Below are positions 17,962 to 28,079 of a stretch of 64,000 nt of DNA, piece by piece; position 1 is the stretch's first letter, and each line of letters begins with the position of its first letter. The notes beneath the pieces were generated by a model. The model was not told the DNA's origin. It made no database searches and saw nothing but the letters and a program-made list of their open reading frames with translations. Origin of the DNA: Rhodoferax sp. (lineage in GTDB: Bacteria > Pseudomonadota > Gammaproteobacteria > Burkholderiales > Burkholderiaceae_C); the NCBI GenBank assembly GCA_030645355.1, contig JAUSNJ010000024.1:19846-83845 (forward strand). Reading direction: 5' to 3'. The translations under genes and the position numbers were made by a program.

Positions 17962-20580
17962 TTACGCCGCCACACCGTCCTTCACCGTGTCAGCCATGTC
18001 GGTGTAGTCCTTCACCTGGTCAAAGTTCAGGTATTGGTAGATCTTGTCGCTAGCCGCGGTCAAGACGCCCATGTCGGCCATGTACTCAGCCTTGGTCGGA
18101 ATGCGACCCAGCTTGGAGCAGATGGCAGCCAACTCGGCGGAACCCAGGTACACATTGCTGTTCTTGCCCAAGCGATTGGGGAAGTTGCGGGTGGACGTGG
18201 AGAACACGGTGGCGCCCTCCTTCACCTGCGCCTGGTTACCCATGCACAGGCTGCAACCCGGCATTTCCATGCGCGCACCGGCCGAGCCCAACACGCCATA
18301 GTGGCCTTCTTCCGACAACTGCTTGGCGTCCATCTTGGTGGGTGGTGCCATCCACAGCTTGACCGGGATGTCGCGCTTGTTTTCCAACAGTTTGGAAGCG
18401 GCACGGAAGTGGCCAATGTTGGTCATGCAGGAGCCAATGAAGACTTCGTCGATCTTGGCGCCGGCCACTTCCGACAAGGTTTTCACATCGTCCGGGTCGT
18501 TGGGGCAGGCCACGATAGGCTCATGGATGTCGGCCAGATCGATCTCGATAACCGCTGCATATTCCGCATCCGCATCGCCCTTGAGCAACTGGGGATCGGC
18601 CAGCCAGGCTTCCATCGCCTTGATGCGGCGGTTGATGGTGCGCACGTCAGAGTAACCCGTCGCGATCATCCACTTCAACATCGTGATGTTGCTGTTGATG
18701 TATTCGATGATGGGTTCCTTGTTCAGGTGTACGGTGCAACCACCGGCGCTGCGTTCGGCCGACGCGTCGCTCAGCTCGAACGCCTGCTCGACCTTCAGGT
18801 CCGGCAGCCCTTCGATCTCCAGAATGCGACCCGAGAAGATGTTCTTCTTGCCCTGCTTGGCCACGGTCAGCAGACCGGCCTTGATGGCATACAAAGGGAT
18901 CGCATTGACCAGGTCACGCAGCGTGACGCCGGGCTGCATCTTGCCCTTGAAGCGGACCAGCACGGACTCTGGCATGTCCAGCGGCATGACGCCGGTGGCA
19001 GCGCCAAACGCCACCAGACCGGAACCCGCGGGGAAGCTGATGCCGATGGGGAAACGGGTGTGGCTATCGCCACCAGTGCCCACGGTGTCGGGCAACAGCA
19101 TGCGGTTGAGCCAGCTGTGGATGATGCCGTCACCAGGACGCAACGGCACGCCGCCGCGGGTGCTGATGAAGTCGGGCAACTCGTGGTGCATCTTCACGTC
19201 CACGGGCTTGGGGTACGCGGCCGTGTGGCAGAAGGATTGCATCACCAGATCGGCGCTGAAGCCCAGGCAGGCCAGGTCTTTCAGCTCGTCGCGGGTCATG
19301 GGGCCGGTGGTGTCTTGCGAACCCACGCTGGTCATCTTGGGCTCACAGTAGGTGCCAGGGCGGACACCCTGCTGGTTGCCATTGACGACAGGCAGACCAC
19401 AGGCGCGGCCCACCATTTTTTGTGCCAGCGTGAAGCCCTTGTGTGTATCGGCCGGGTTGTGCGGCAGACGGAACAGGGTGCTGACAGGCAGGCCCAGTGC
19501 TTCACGCGCCTTGGCGGTGAGGCCACGGCCAATGATCAGCGGAATGCGGCCACCCGCGCGCACTTCGTCAAACAGCACGTCGCTCTTGACCTTGAACTCG
19601 GCAACCACCTTGCCATCCTTCAATGCCTTGCCGTCGTAGGGACGCAGTTCGATGACATCGCCCATGTTCATCTGGCTGACGTCCAGCTCGATCGGCAAGG
19701 CGCCCGAGTCTTCCATGGTGTTGTAGAAAATCGGGGCGATCTTGCTGCCCAGACAGACACCGCCAAAGCGCTTGTTCGGCACGAACGGGATGTCTTCGCC
19801 GGTGAACCACAACACGGAGTTGGTGGCCGACTTGCGCGATGAACCGGTTCCCACCACGTCACCCACGTACGCAACCAGATTGCCCTTGGCCTTCAGGCTT
19901 TCGATGAACTTGACCGGGCCACGCTTGCCGTCTTCCTCCGGCACGATGCCAGGGCGGGCGTTCTTGTGCATGGCCAGCGCGTGCATCGGGATGTCAGGGC
20001 GGCTGAACGCATCCGGTGCGGGCGACAGGTCGTCGGTATTGATTTCACCGGCGACCTTGAACACGGTCAACGTGATGCTTTGCGGCACTTCGGGACGGCT
20101 GGTGAACCACTCGGCATCGGCCCAGCTCTGCAGCACGGCCTTGGCGGCGGCATTGCCCTTGTCGGCCTTTTCCTTGACGTCGTGGAACTGGTCGAACATC
20201 AACAGGGTCTTCTTCAGGCCCTCGGCGGCTTGGCTTGCGACCACTGCATCGTCCAGTAGATCGACCATGGGGCTGATGTTGTAGCCGCCCAGCATGGTTC
20301 CCAGCAACTCGGTAGCGCGTTCGCGGCTGATCAGAGTGCACTTTTCGGTTCCGTGGGCCACAGCGGCCAGGTAGCTGGCCTTGACCTTGGCGGCATCGTC
20401 CACACCGGCGGGCACGCGGTGGGTGATCAGGTCCACCAACGTAGCCTCTTCCCCTTTGGGGGGGGCCTTGAGCAGCTCAATCAACTCTGCGGTCTGCTTG
20501 GCAGACAAGGGCAGCGGGGGAATGCCCAATGCGGCACGTTCGGCCACATGGTCACGGTAGGCTTTCAACATAGTATTCAC
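17962..20580 (-). CDS. acnB: Aconitate hydratase B / 2-methylisocitrate dehydratase
   Basis: 872 aa AcnB-type protein; FeS-ligand motifs [12 protein letters not shown] and [11 protein letters not shown] gene cluster. Confidence 0.95.
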   Translation of the reverse strand: MNTMLKAYRDHVAERAALGIPPLPLSAKQTAELIELLKAPPKGEEATLVDLITHRVPAGVDDAAKVKASYLAAVAHGTEKCTLISRERATELLGTMLGGYNISPMVDLLDDAVVASQAAEGLKKTLLMFDQFHDVKEKADKGNAAAKAVLQSWADAEWFTSRPEVPQSITLTVFKVAGEINTDDLSPAPDAFSRPDIPMHALAMHKNARPGIVPEEDGKRGPVKFIESLKAKGNLVAYVGDVVGTGSSRKSATNSVLWFTGEDIPFVPNKRFGGVCLGSKIAPIFYNTMEDSGALPIELDVSQMNMGDVIELRPYDGKALKDGKVVAEFKVKSDVLFDEVRAGGRIPLIIGRGLTAKAREALGLPVSTLFRLPHNPADTHKGFTLAQKMVGRACGLPVVNGNQQGVRPGTYCEPKMTSVGSQDTTGPMTRDELKDLACLGFSADLVMQSFCHTAAYPKPVDVKMHHELPDFISTRGGVPLRPGDGIIHSWLNRMLLPDTVGTGGDSHTRFPIGISFPAGSGLVAFGAATGVMPLDMPESVLVRFKGKMQPGVTLRDLVNAIPLYAIKAGLLTVAKQGKKNIFSGRILEIEGLPDLKVEQAFELSDASAERSAGGCTVHLNKEPIIEYINSNITMLKWMIATGYSDVRTINRRIKAMEAWLADPQLLKGDADAEYAAVIEIDLADIHEPIVACPNDPDDVKTLSEVAGAKIDEVFIGSCMTNIGHFRAASKLLENKRDIPVKLWMAPPTKMDAKQLSEEGHYGVLGSAGARMEMPGCSLCMGNQAQVKEGATVFSTSTRNFPNRLGKNSNVYLGSAELAAICSKLGRIPTKAEYMADMGVLTAASDKIYQYLNFDQVKDYTDMADTVKDGVAA

Positions 20581-20600
20581 TCCTTCTTAAACAACAAAAG

Positions 20601-20648
20601 TCTATCTAGCCCTCGTCAACAGGGCATAGTGCGCTATCTATTTTGCAG
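20601..20648 (-). repeat. Dispersed ~55 bp repeat copy overlapping a stop codon
   Basis: Reverse complement GCAAAATAGATAGCGCACTATGCCCTGTTGACGAGGGCTAGATAGA. Confidence 0.65.
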
Positions 20649-21210
20649 CACCTTGAACCATTTCCTGGACCCCACCGCTGGCAACAACCGGTACCAGTGC
20701 GGTCTTTGGCGCGTCCAGCAAGCCGGGCACCGGATTGCGTTCCAGCGCTTGGGCGACCAGCAATTGGTCCGGGTTCATGCAATCGTCTGCCAGACGCTTA
20801 CCCTCTTTCTGGTTCATCAGCATGGATTTGTTGGCCAATTGCAACCACACTGCACCGGACGACGCCTCTTCCAGACGGACCGCCCCGGTACTGGTCACGA
20901 CAGGCTCCATCAAATAGCGTTTGCGACCGATCTCCAGCACGAAGCGACCCAACGAATGGGCGTCCGGCGTCATCGTGACTTGAACGGACAGTTCGCACTG
21001 AATCTTGCCGACCAGCACTTTCCTGGCAATCGCCTCTTGCTCGGGCGACAAAACCACCGGCGCCAGGGCCTCCGGCTCTGCAGCCGCTCGCAAGGCCGCC
21101 TTGGCGGGTGACCGTTTGGTCTTTGCCACCGGCTTGCTGGGTTCGACCGCTTGCGCTGGCAAGGCCATGGCCAATGGCAACAACAGACCAACTATCAAAT
21201 GTTTCATCAT
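20638..21210 (-). CDS. Secreted hypothetical protein
   Basis: Signal peptide MMKHLIVGLLLPLAMALPAQA; start trimmed to 21210. Confidence 0.7.
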   Translation of the reverse strand: MMKHLIVGLLLPLAMALPAQAVEPSKPVAKTKRSPAKAALRAAAEPEALAPVVLSPEQEAIARKVLVGKIQCELSVQVTMTPDAHSLGRFVLEIGRKRYLMEPVVTSTGAVRLEEASSGAVWLQLANKSMLMNQKEGKRLADDCMNPDQLLVAQALERNPVPGLLDAPKTALVPVVASGGVQEMVQGAAK

Positions 21211-21224
21211 GGAAGTACCCTCAC

Positions 21225-22280
21225 TTAGTGAACCCTGGACGGGAAGAATGCATGCGTGGATCCGGGCATTTCGCAACCGGTCTGGTGAGCGCGTTCCAGC
21301 ACCTGCCAGAAATACCGAAAACTGGCCCGATCATGCAGTTTGCCATCCACCGATATCGGTGCCCATTCTTCCCGGCTGGCCTTTTCCACAATACGTGCGG
21401 CCATCTCGATGGCCTCAAGGGAAGGCGTAAAGGCTCGCAAAATGGGGCGAATCTGCCCAGGATGGATACTCCACATACGGGTGTAGCCCAATGCACCAGC
21501 CGCCGTTCTTGCGGCGCGCTCCACCACCGAAGCATCGCGCAATTCGGTCACCACACAATGGGAAGGGACTTTGCCGGACGCATGGCAGGCGCTTGCAATG
21601 TCAAGCTTGGCCCGCACCACCAGCGGATGGTGAAACTGGTCCAGTGTTGCGCCATCCGTGGCAGCCCGAACGCCCATCGCCGTGTGGGAAATGGCGCCCC
21701 CGTGGGCGGATACAAAATCCATCAAACCAAAACTCAATGATTGCACCCGGGGATGTTCCGCAATCTCGAACGCCCGGTGCACAGCGCGTGGCGATTCGAT
21801 CAGGACGTGCAGGGGCAAACGGTCGACACACTGGCCCGGACGTACGGCAGCGTCAATGGCTTCCAGTGCCAGGTGCACATCGTGCAGGGACTCCACCTTG
21901 GGGAGCATGACGTAACTCAGGGACTGCGCTGCGCCGCCCACCACAATCGCCACGTCGGACGCGAACGCCGGGTGGTCCACCGCATGCAGCCGTGCGCCGA
22001 CCCGGCGCGACAATCCATCCGCTATCAAATTGGAAGCATCATTCGCGCTATTGGCGAGGGCGCAGACCATATTTGCCTGATCGACCTCGCCGCCAACGGG
22101 TGCTCCATCTTCGCAGTCCAGTGTCACGTCAAATACGCAGACACCGAACTCTTCCATCATCTCGGCCTGCAGTTGCAGGCTCTTGACCATCCGCGCCTCG
22201 ACGCCACTGTAGTGGTCACACACCGGCAACAAATCCGCAGTGCCCTGGGCACCAAGAAGAATGTCGCGCGGGTGTTCCAC
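21225..22280 (-). CDS. HpcH/HpaI aldolase/citrate lyase family protein (CoA ester lyase-like)
   Basis: VTLDCEDGAPVG, HVLIESPRA, SFGLMDF motifs; GTG start; 3-nt gap from mdh. Confidence 0.85.
   Translation of the reverse strand: MEHPRDILLGAQGTADLLPVCDHYSGVEARMVKSLQLQAEMMEEFGVCVFDVTLDCEDGAPVGGEVDQANMVCALANSANDASNLIADGLSRRVGARLHAVDHPAFASDVAIVVGGAAQSLSYVMLPKVESLHDVHLALEAIDAAVRPGQCVDRLPLHVLIESPRAVHRAFEIAEHPRVQSLSFGLMDFVSAHGGAISHTAMGVRAATDGATLDQFHHPLVVRAKLDIASACHASGKVPSHCVVTELRDASVVERAARTAAGALGYTRMWSIHPGQIRPILRAFTPSLEAIEMAARIVEKASREEWAPISVDGKLHDRASFRYFWQVLERAHQTGCEMPGSTHAFFPSRVH
22021..22075 (+). repeat. Dispersed ~55 bp repeat copy inside CoA lyase gene (diverged)
   Basis: GCTATCAAATTGGAAGCATCATTCGCGCTATTGGCGAGGGCGCAGACCATATTTG. 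Confidence 0.5.
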
Positions 22281-22283
22281 GAT

Positions 22284-23270
22284 TTACAGCAGGTGGGCGA
22301 CGCCGGCCTGCTCGTCCTGCAACTCCTTGAGCGTCTTGTTGATGCATTCCTGGCTGAACGCGTCGACCGGCAGGCCTTCGACCAGTTTGTATTCGCCGCC
22401 TTCGCAGGTCACGGCAAAGCCGAACATCGTGTCCTTGGGGATGCCGTACTGGCCGTCCGAAGGGATGCCCATGGTGACCCACTTGCCGTTGGTGCCCAGG
22501 GCCCAATCGCGCATATGGTCAATCGCGGCGTTGGCCGCGGACGCTGCGGACGACACGCCGCGCGCTGCGATGATGGCGGCACCGCGCTTGCCCACGGTGG
22601 GCAGGAAGGTATTGGCGTTCCAGTCCTGGTCGTTGATCATGTCCTTGACGCTTTGGCCGTTGATGGTGGCAAAACGGTAATCGGCATACATGGTGGGCGA
22701 GTGGTTGCCCCACACGGCCATCTTTTCGATGTCGGCCACGGCCTTGCCGGTCTTAGACGCCAACTGGCTCAAGGCGCGGTTGTGGTCCAGGCGCAGCATG
22801 GCGGTGAAATTCTTGCGTGGCAAATCGGGCGCGCTCTTCATCGCGATGTAGGCATTGGTGTTGGCAGGGTTGCCAACCACCAGCACACGCACATTGCGGC
22901 TGGCAACAGCATTCAGGGCCTTGCCTTGTGCGGTGAAAATTTCCGCATTCACGGCCAGCAATTCGGCACGTTCCATGCCGGGACCACGGGGACGTGAACC
23001 AATCAGCAGCGCGTAGTCCACATCCTTGAATGCCGTCATGGGGTCGCTATGGGCTTCCATGCCCACCAGCAAGGGGAATGCACAGTCCTGCAATTCCATC
23101 ATCACACCCTGCAGGGCCTGCTGGGCTTTTTCCACTGGAACTTCCAGCAAACTCAGCACGATGGGCTGGTCTTTGCCCAGCATTTCGCCCGAGGCGATAC
23201 GAAACAGAATGGCGTATCCAATTTGACCGGCGGCTCCGGTGACTGCAACGCGAACGGGCTTTTTGCTCAT
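22284..23270 (-). CDS. mdh: Malate dehydrogenase
   Basis: [45 protein letters not shown]; start trimmed to 23270. Confidence 0.96.
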   Translation of the reverse strand: MSKKPVRVAVTGAAGQIGYAILFRIASGEMLGKDQPIVLSLLEVPVEKAQQALQGVMMELQDCAFPLLVGMEAHSDPMTAFKDVDYALLIGSRPRGPGMERAELLAVNAEIFTAQGKALNAVASRNVRVLVVGNPANTNAYIAMKSAPDLPRKNFTAMLRLDHNRALSQLASKTGKAVADIEKMAVWGNHSPTMYADYRFATINGQSVKDMINDQDWNANTFLPTVGKRGAAIIAARGVSSAASAANAAIDHMRDWALGTNGKWVTMGIPSDGQYGIPKDTMFGFAVTCEGGEYKLVEGLPVDAFSQECINKTLKELQDEQAGVAHLL

Positions 23271-23393
23271 GGTGATAACTCCAGGAAGTGTTGTGAAAAC
23301 GGCGACTGTCCGGGGACCCAAGCAAAAGGTTGAATCCTTCAGAATGTTTTGGAGTTTACCCCTGAAATAGCTGCAAAGTCAATTTGTCTTATG

Positions 23394-23405
23394 TCTTATA
23401 TAAGA
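23394..23405. promoter_or_regulatory. Candidate GntR operator TCTTATATAAGA
   Basis: Perfect 12-bp palindrome between divergent mdh and gntR. Confidence 0.55.
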
Positions 23406-23460
23406 TATGATTGCGCATGTTTTCGAGACTGACTCCAAGCTGACTTCCGGGGCCCCATTC

Positions 23461-24270
23461 ATGTCCGCAACGACTACTCCCAGCAATGACCACGCCACAA
23501 CTCAGGGCACCGAGTTGGGTGGGTCTGTCGCCGCGGCGCCGCAAACACCGGCGTTCAGCCCGCTGTACCAGCAGATCAAGGTATTGATTCTGCAAAGTCT
23601 TCAGGCGGGCGAATGGAAACCCAGTGCCGCCATTCCCAGCGAGATCGAACTCGCCGCCCGATTCAAGGTCAGCCAGGGGACTGTCCGCAAGGCCATTGAT
23701 GAACTGGCGTCCGAGAACCTGCTCGTGCGGCGCCAGGGCAAGGGCACCTTCGTAGCCACCCACGCAGAACGCCAGATTCAGTACCGCTTTCTCAAGCTGA
23801 TCCCCGACAACGGCGACCCCAGCAGCGAAGGCCCAGCACAACGCCACATCATTGATTGCAAGCGGACCCGCGCGTCGGTGGAAGTGGCGCGTGCGCTGGC
23901 CATTCGCACCGGCGACGCCGTGCTGCAAGTGCGCCGCGTGTTGTCGTTTACCGGCAACCCAACCATCCTGGAAGACCTGTGGCTGCCTGCGGCGCCATTC
24001 AAGGGGCTGACTGCCGAGCGGCTGCGGGACTACAACGGACCGATGTACGCCTTGTTTGAAACCGAATTTGATGTGCGGATGGTACGGGCGGAAGAAAAAA
24101 TCCGCGCCGTGTTGCCTGACCCGGAACAATGCGAACTGTTGAAAACCGATCCGCAAACCCCGCTTCTGAGTGTGGAACGCATCGCCTACACCTATAACGA
24201 TGCGCCCATGGAAATGCGCCGGGGTCTGTACCTCACGAACAAGCACTACTATCGGAATGCCCTCAATTGA
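23461..24270 (+). CDS. GntR/HutC-family transcriptional regulator
   Basis: N-terminal wHTH (PLYQQIKVLILQSLQAGEWKPSAAIPSEIELAARFKVSQGTVRKAIDELASENLLVRRQGKGTFV) and UTRA-like domain; start may be 23407 or 23461. Confidence 0.9.
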   Translation: MSATTTPSNDHATTQGTELGGSVAAAPQTPAFSPLYQQIKVLILQSLQAGEWKPSAAIPSEIELAARFKVSQGTVRKAIDELASENLLVRRQGKGTFVATHAERQIQYRFLKLIPDNGDPSSEGPAQRHIIDCKRTRASVEVARALAIRTGDAVLQVRRVLSFTGNPTILEDLWLPAAPFKGLTAERLRDYNGPMYALFETEFDVRMVRAEEKIRAVLPDPEQCELLKTDPQTPLLSVERIAYTYNDAPMEMRRGLYLTNKHYYRNALN

Positions 24271-24372
24271 ACACCTTGTTGATGCAAGTCCAGTGTCAGC
24301 CTGTTGCAGTGCAATAGAATTTTGACTTGAAGCAGCAATAATTACATCCGGTTACATCCAGAAAGCCTACTC

Positions 24373-24816
24373 ATGTCTGAGCTCAAACCTGCACCCCGCG
24401 CCAAACGGCCGGAATTCCGCAATATCAATGCATTCAATGACTTACCCGGTTACCGTTGGCCGTTGGCGGCCATTGTTTCCGGCATGCACCGCGCCAGTGG
24501 CCTGATCATGTTCCTGTTGATGCCCTTCATCATCTGGATGTTTGACACTTCGGTCAGTTCGGAATTCTCGTTCGCACGCTTCACATCGGCATTCAACAAC
24601 GGCATCGGTTTTGTGCCCGGCATTTTGGTCAAACTGGTTGCCCTGGGTCTGATCTGGGCATACTTGCACCACTTCTTTGCCGGCATGCGCCACATCCGCA
24701 TGGACCTGTTTCACACCGTCACCAAGGAAGCCGGCAAGAAGACCGCCCAGATCACCCTGCTGTTGAGCCTGGGTCTGACCGCGGTGCTCGGTGCCAAGTT
24801 GTTCGGCCTGTACTGA
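24373..24816 (+). CDS. sdhC: Succinate dehydrogenase cytochrome b556 subunit
   Basis: RPEFRNINAFNDLPGYRWPLAAIVSGMHRASGLIMF; HHFFAGMRH; precedes sdhDAB. Confidence 0.92.
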   Translation: MSELKPAPRAKRPEFRNINAFNDLPGYRWPLAAIVSGMHRASGLIMFLLMPFIIWMFDTSVSSEFSFARFTSAFNNGIGFVPGILVKLVALGLIWAYLHHFFAGMRHIRMDLFHTVTKEAGKKTAQITLLLSLGLTAVLGAKLFGLY

Positions 24817-24870
24817 TACGGCCGCGCTCACCGTCCAAACATCTCCGATTTACCCATTCAGGAACCCAAT

Positions 24871-25236
24871 ATGTCTGTAAATTACGGATCCAAGCGTGTC
24901 GTCGTTGGCGCGCACTACGGTCTTCGCGACTGGCTTGCCCAGCGCGTTACCGGCCTTTTGATGGCGCTGTTCACATTTGTCGTGCTGGCGCAGGTCATAT
25001 TTGGTAAAGGCCCCATGGGCTACGACAAATGGGCCGGCATCTTCTCCGCCCAATGGATGAAGACGCTGACCTTTGCCGTCATCATTGCGCTGCTGTACCA
25101 CGCATGGGTGGGCATGCGCGAAATTTTCATGGACTACATCCAGCCTGTGTATGTGCGACTTGCACTGCAGGTTTTTGCCATTGTCTGGCTCGTGGGCTGT
25201 GCGGGCTGGGCCATCCAGGTCCTGTGGCGCCTTTGA
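24871..25236 (+). CDS. sdhD: Succinate dehydrogenase membrane anchor subunit
   Basis: AHYGLRDWLAQRVTGLLMALF...YHAWVGMREIFMDYI; synteny. Confidence 0.92.
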   Translation: MSVNYGSKRVVVGAHYGLRDWLAQRVTGLLMALFTFVVLAQVIFGKGPMGYDKWAGIFSAQWMKTLTFAVIIALLYHAWVGMREIFMDYIQPVYVRLALQVFAIVWLVGCAGWAIQVLWRL

Positions 25237-25263
25237 TCCCATTGAACTACTGAGGCTGATTTC

Positions 25264-27054
25264 ATGACCTATCCCGTTACAACAAGAAAATTTGATGTCG
25301 TCATCGTCGGTGCCGGTGGCTCCGGCATGCGCGCGTCGCTGCAACTGGCCCGCGCCGGCCTGAACGTCGCCGTCCTGAGCAAAGTGTTCCCGACCCGTTC
25401 GCACACCGTGGCCGCGCAAGGCGGCATTGGTGCCTCGCTGGGCAACATGAACGACGACAACTGGCACTACCACTTCTACGACACCATCAAGGGTTCGGAC
25501 TGGCTGGGCGACCAGGATGCCATCGAGTTCATGTGCCGTGAAGCACCCAAGGTCGTCTACGACCTGGAACACATGGGCATGCCGTTTGACCGCAACCCGG
25601 ACGGCACCATTTACCAGCGTCCCTTTGGCGGCCACACCGCCAACTACGGTGAAAAAGCTGTCGAGCGCGCCTGCGCTGCGGCCGACCGCACCGGCCACGC
25701 CATGCTGCACACGCTGTACCAAAAGAATGTGGAAGCCAAGACCAGTTTCTTCGTCGAATGGATGGCGCTGGACCTGATCCGCGACGCCGAAGGCGATGTG
25801 GTCGGCGTGACCGCACTGGAAATGGAAACCGGCGACCTGCATGTGCTGCACGCCAAGACCGTGCTGCTGGCCACCGGCGGTGCCGGCCGTATCTTCGCAG
25901 CCTCGACCAATGCCTTCATCAACACCGGTGACGGCCTGGGCATGGCGGCCCGTGCCGGCATTCCACTCGAAGACATGGAGTTCTGGCAATTCCACCCCAC
26001 CGGTGTCGCTGGTGCCGGCGTGTTGCTGACCGAAGGCTGCCGCGGCGAAGGCGCCATTTTGCTGAACAGCAACGGCGAACGCTTCATGGAGCGCTACGCC
26101 CCAACCTTGAAGGACCTGGCTCCGCGCGATTTCGTGTCCCGCTCCATGGACCAGGAAATCAAGGAAGGCCGTGGCTGCGGACCCAACAAAGACTACGTGC
26201 TGCTCAAACTCGACCACCTGGGCGCAGAGACCATCCACAAGCGCCTGCCGTCGGTGTACGAGATTGGCGTCAACTTCGCCAATGTGGACATCACCCGTGA
26301 GCCCATCCCCGTCGTTCCCACCATCCACTACCAGATGGGCGGTATTCCCACCAATGTGAACGGCCAGGTCGTCGTTCCCAAGGGCGATGTGCACAACGCC
26401 GTCGTCAATGGCCTGTATGCAGTGGGCGAATGCTCCTGCGTCAGCGTGCACGGCGCCAACCGCCTGGGCACCAACTCACTGCTGGACCTGCTGGTGTTTG
26501 GCCGCGCTGCCGGCAACCACATCGTGGACTTTGCCAGCAAAACCAAGGCCCACAAGCCGCTGCCTGCCGATGCGGCCGACCGCACCATTGCCCGACTGTC
26601 ACGCCTGGACAACTCCACCAACGGTGAATACGCACAGAATGTGGCGGATGATCTGCGCGCCAGCATGCAATTGCACGCCGGCGTGTTCCGCACCCAGAAG
26701 AGCATGGACGAAGGCGTGGTCAAGATCGCCGAGCTGCGCAAGCGTGTCAACGCGATCACCTTGAAGGACAAATCCAAGGTCTTCAACACCGCACGGATCG
26801 AAGCCCTGGAAGTGGACAACCTGATTGAAGCGGCCCAGGCCACCATCGTGTCGGCGGCAGCACGCCATGAGAGCCGTGGCGCCCACACGGTGGACGACTA
26901 CAACGATACGCCAGAGCACCCGAATGGCCGCAACGATGCCGACTGGCACAAGCACACACTGTGGCATAGCGAGAGCAATTCGCTGAGCTACAAGCCGGTG
27001 CAAATGAAGCCCTTGACGGTTGAATCCGTGCCACTCAAAGTTCGCACATTCTGA
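25264..27054 (+). CDS. sdhA: Succinate dehydrogenase flavoprotein subunit
   Basis: FAD motif VVIVGAGGSGMRASLQLA; SHTVAAQGGIGASLGN; 596 aa. Confidence 0.97.
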   Translation: MTYPVTTRKFDVVIVGAGGSGMRASLQLARAGLNVAVLSKVFPTRSHTVAAQGGIGASLGNMNDDNWHYHFYDTIKGSDWLGDQDAIEFMCREAPKVVYDLEHMGMPFDRNPDGTIYQRPFGGHTANYGEKAVERACAAADRTGHAMLHTLYQKNVEAKTSFFVEWMALDLIRDAEGDVVGVTALEMETGDLHVLHAKTVLLATGGAGRIFAASTNAFINTGDGLGMAARAGIPLEDMEFWQFHPTGVAGAGVLLTEGCRGEGAILLNSNGERFMERYAPTLKDLAPRDFVSRSMDQEIKEGRGCGPNKDYVLLKLDHLGAETIHKRLPSVYEIGVNFANVDITREPIPVVPTIHYQMGGIPTNVNGQVVVPKGDVHNAVVNGLYAVGECSCVSVHGANRLGTNSLLDLLVFGRAAGNHIVDFASKTKAHKPLPADAADRTIARLSRLDNSTNGEYAQNVADDLRASMQLHAGVFRTQKSMDEGVVKIAELRKRVNAITLKDKSKVFNTARIEALEVDNLIEAAQATIVSAAARHESRGAHTVDDYNDTPEHPNGRNDADWHKHTLWHSESNSLSYKPVQMKPLTVESVPLKVRTF

Positions 27055-27071
27055 GAGATTGAGGAACACTT

Positions 27072-27776
27072 ATGACCAAACGCACTTTCTCCATCTACCG
27101 CTACGATCCGGACAAGGACGCCAAGCCCTACATGCAGGACATCGAAGTGGAACTCGATGGCAATGAGCGCATGCTGCTGGACGCCCTGATGAAACTCAAG
27201 GCGATTGACCCTACCATCTCGTTCCGGCGCTCCTGCCGCGAGGGCGTGTGCGGTTCAGACGCCATGAACATCAATGGCAAGAACGGTCTGGCCTGCCTGA
27301 CCAATATGCTGACACTGCCCGGCAAGATCGTCTTGAAGCCCCTGCCCGGCCTGCCCGTCATCCGCGACCTGATCGTGGACATGACGCAGTTCTTCAAGCA
27401 GTACAACTCGATCAAGCCGTATTTGATCAACGACACGGTGCCGCCTGAAATAGAACGTCTGCAAAGCCCCGAAGAGCGCGAAGAGCTCAATGGCCTGTAT
27501 GAATGCATTTTGTGCGCGAGCTGCTCCACCAGCTGCCCCAGTTTCTGGTGGAACCCCGACAAGTTCGTGGGTCCTGCCGGTCTGTTGCAAGCCTACCGCT
27601 TTCTCGCGGATAGCCGCGACCAGGCCACCGGCGAACGCCTGGACAACCTGGAAGACCCATACCGCCTGTTCCGCTGCCACTCCATCATGAATTGTGTGGA
27701 CGTGTGCCCCAAGGGATTGAACCCGACCAAGGCCATTGGCAAGATCAAGGAAATGATGGTGATGCGCACCGTTTGA
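27072..27776 (+). CDS. sdhB: Succinate dehydrogenase iron-sulfur subunit
   Basis: CREGVCGSDAMNINGKNGLAC, CILCASCSTSCPSFWW, CHSIMNCVDVCPKGLNP. Confidence 0.97.
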   Translation: MTKRTFSIYRYDPDKDAKPYMQDIEVELDGNERMLLDALMKLKAIDPTISFRRSCREGVCGSDAMNINGKNGLACLTNMLTLPGKIVLKPLPGLPVIRDLIVDMTQFFKQYNSIKPYLINDTVPPEIERLQSPEEREELNGLYECILCASCSTSCPSFWWNPDKFVGPAGLLQAYRFLADSRDQATGERLDNLEDPYRLFRCHSIMNCVDVCPKGLNPTKAIGKIKEMMVMRTV

Positions 27777-28069
27777 TGGATATGCATGAAGTCGAAGACA
27801 ACCTGCTTGACGAACGGGCTCTCAGCAAGCTGCGGTGGCGGTGTCGCCGCGGGCTGCTGGAGAACGACTTGTTCATCGAGCGGTTCTTTCAAAACTTCAG
27901 CGAGTCGCTGACGGTACGCCAGGCCCATGCACTGGGCTTATTGATGGACTTGAGCGACAACGATTTGTTGGACGTGCAATTGGCACGGAAATCGGTCGCG
28001 CAGGTATCGGAGTCGCTGGATCGCGAAGATGTGCACGAAGTTCTAAGTATGTTGAGAAAAAACTGTTGA
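27776..28069 (+). CDS. sdhE: Succinate dehydrogenase assembly factor 2 / SdhE family
   Basis: [19 protein letters not shown]; start overlaps sdhB stop by 1 nt. Confidence 0.9.
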   Translation: MDMHEVEDNLLDERALSKLRWRCRRGLLENDLFIERFFQNFSESLTVRQAHALGLLMDLSDNDLLDVQLARKSVAQVSESLDREDVHEVLSMLRKNC

Positions 28070-28079
28070 AAGGTCGAAA

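Noticed and set aside
17881-19842. 653-aa plus-strand ORF antisense to acnB
   Set aside because: Shadow ORF: acnB on the minus strand is unambiguous; the antisense translation is rich in His/Gly/Val/Gln with no recognisable domain, typical of GC-rich codon bias.
24850-26451. 533-aa minus-strand ORF antisense to sdhD/sdhA
   Set aside because: Shadow of the clear sdhA coding frame; no domain signal.
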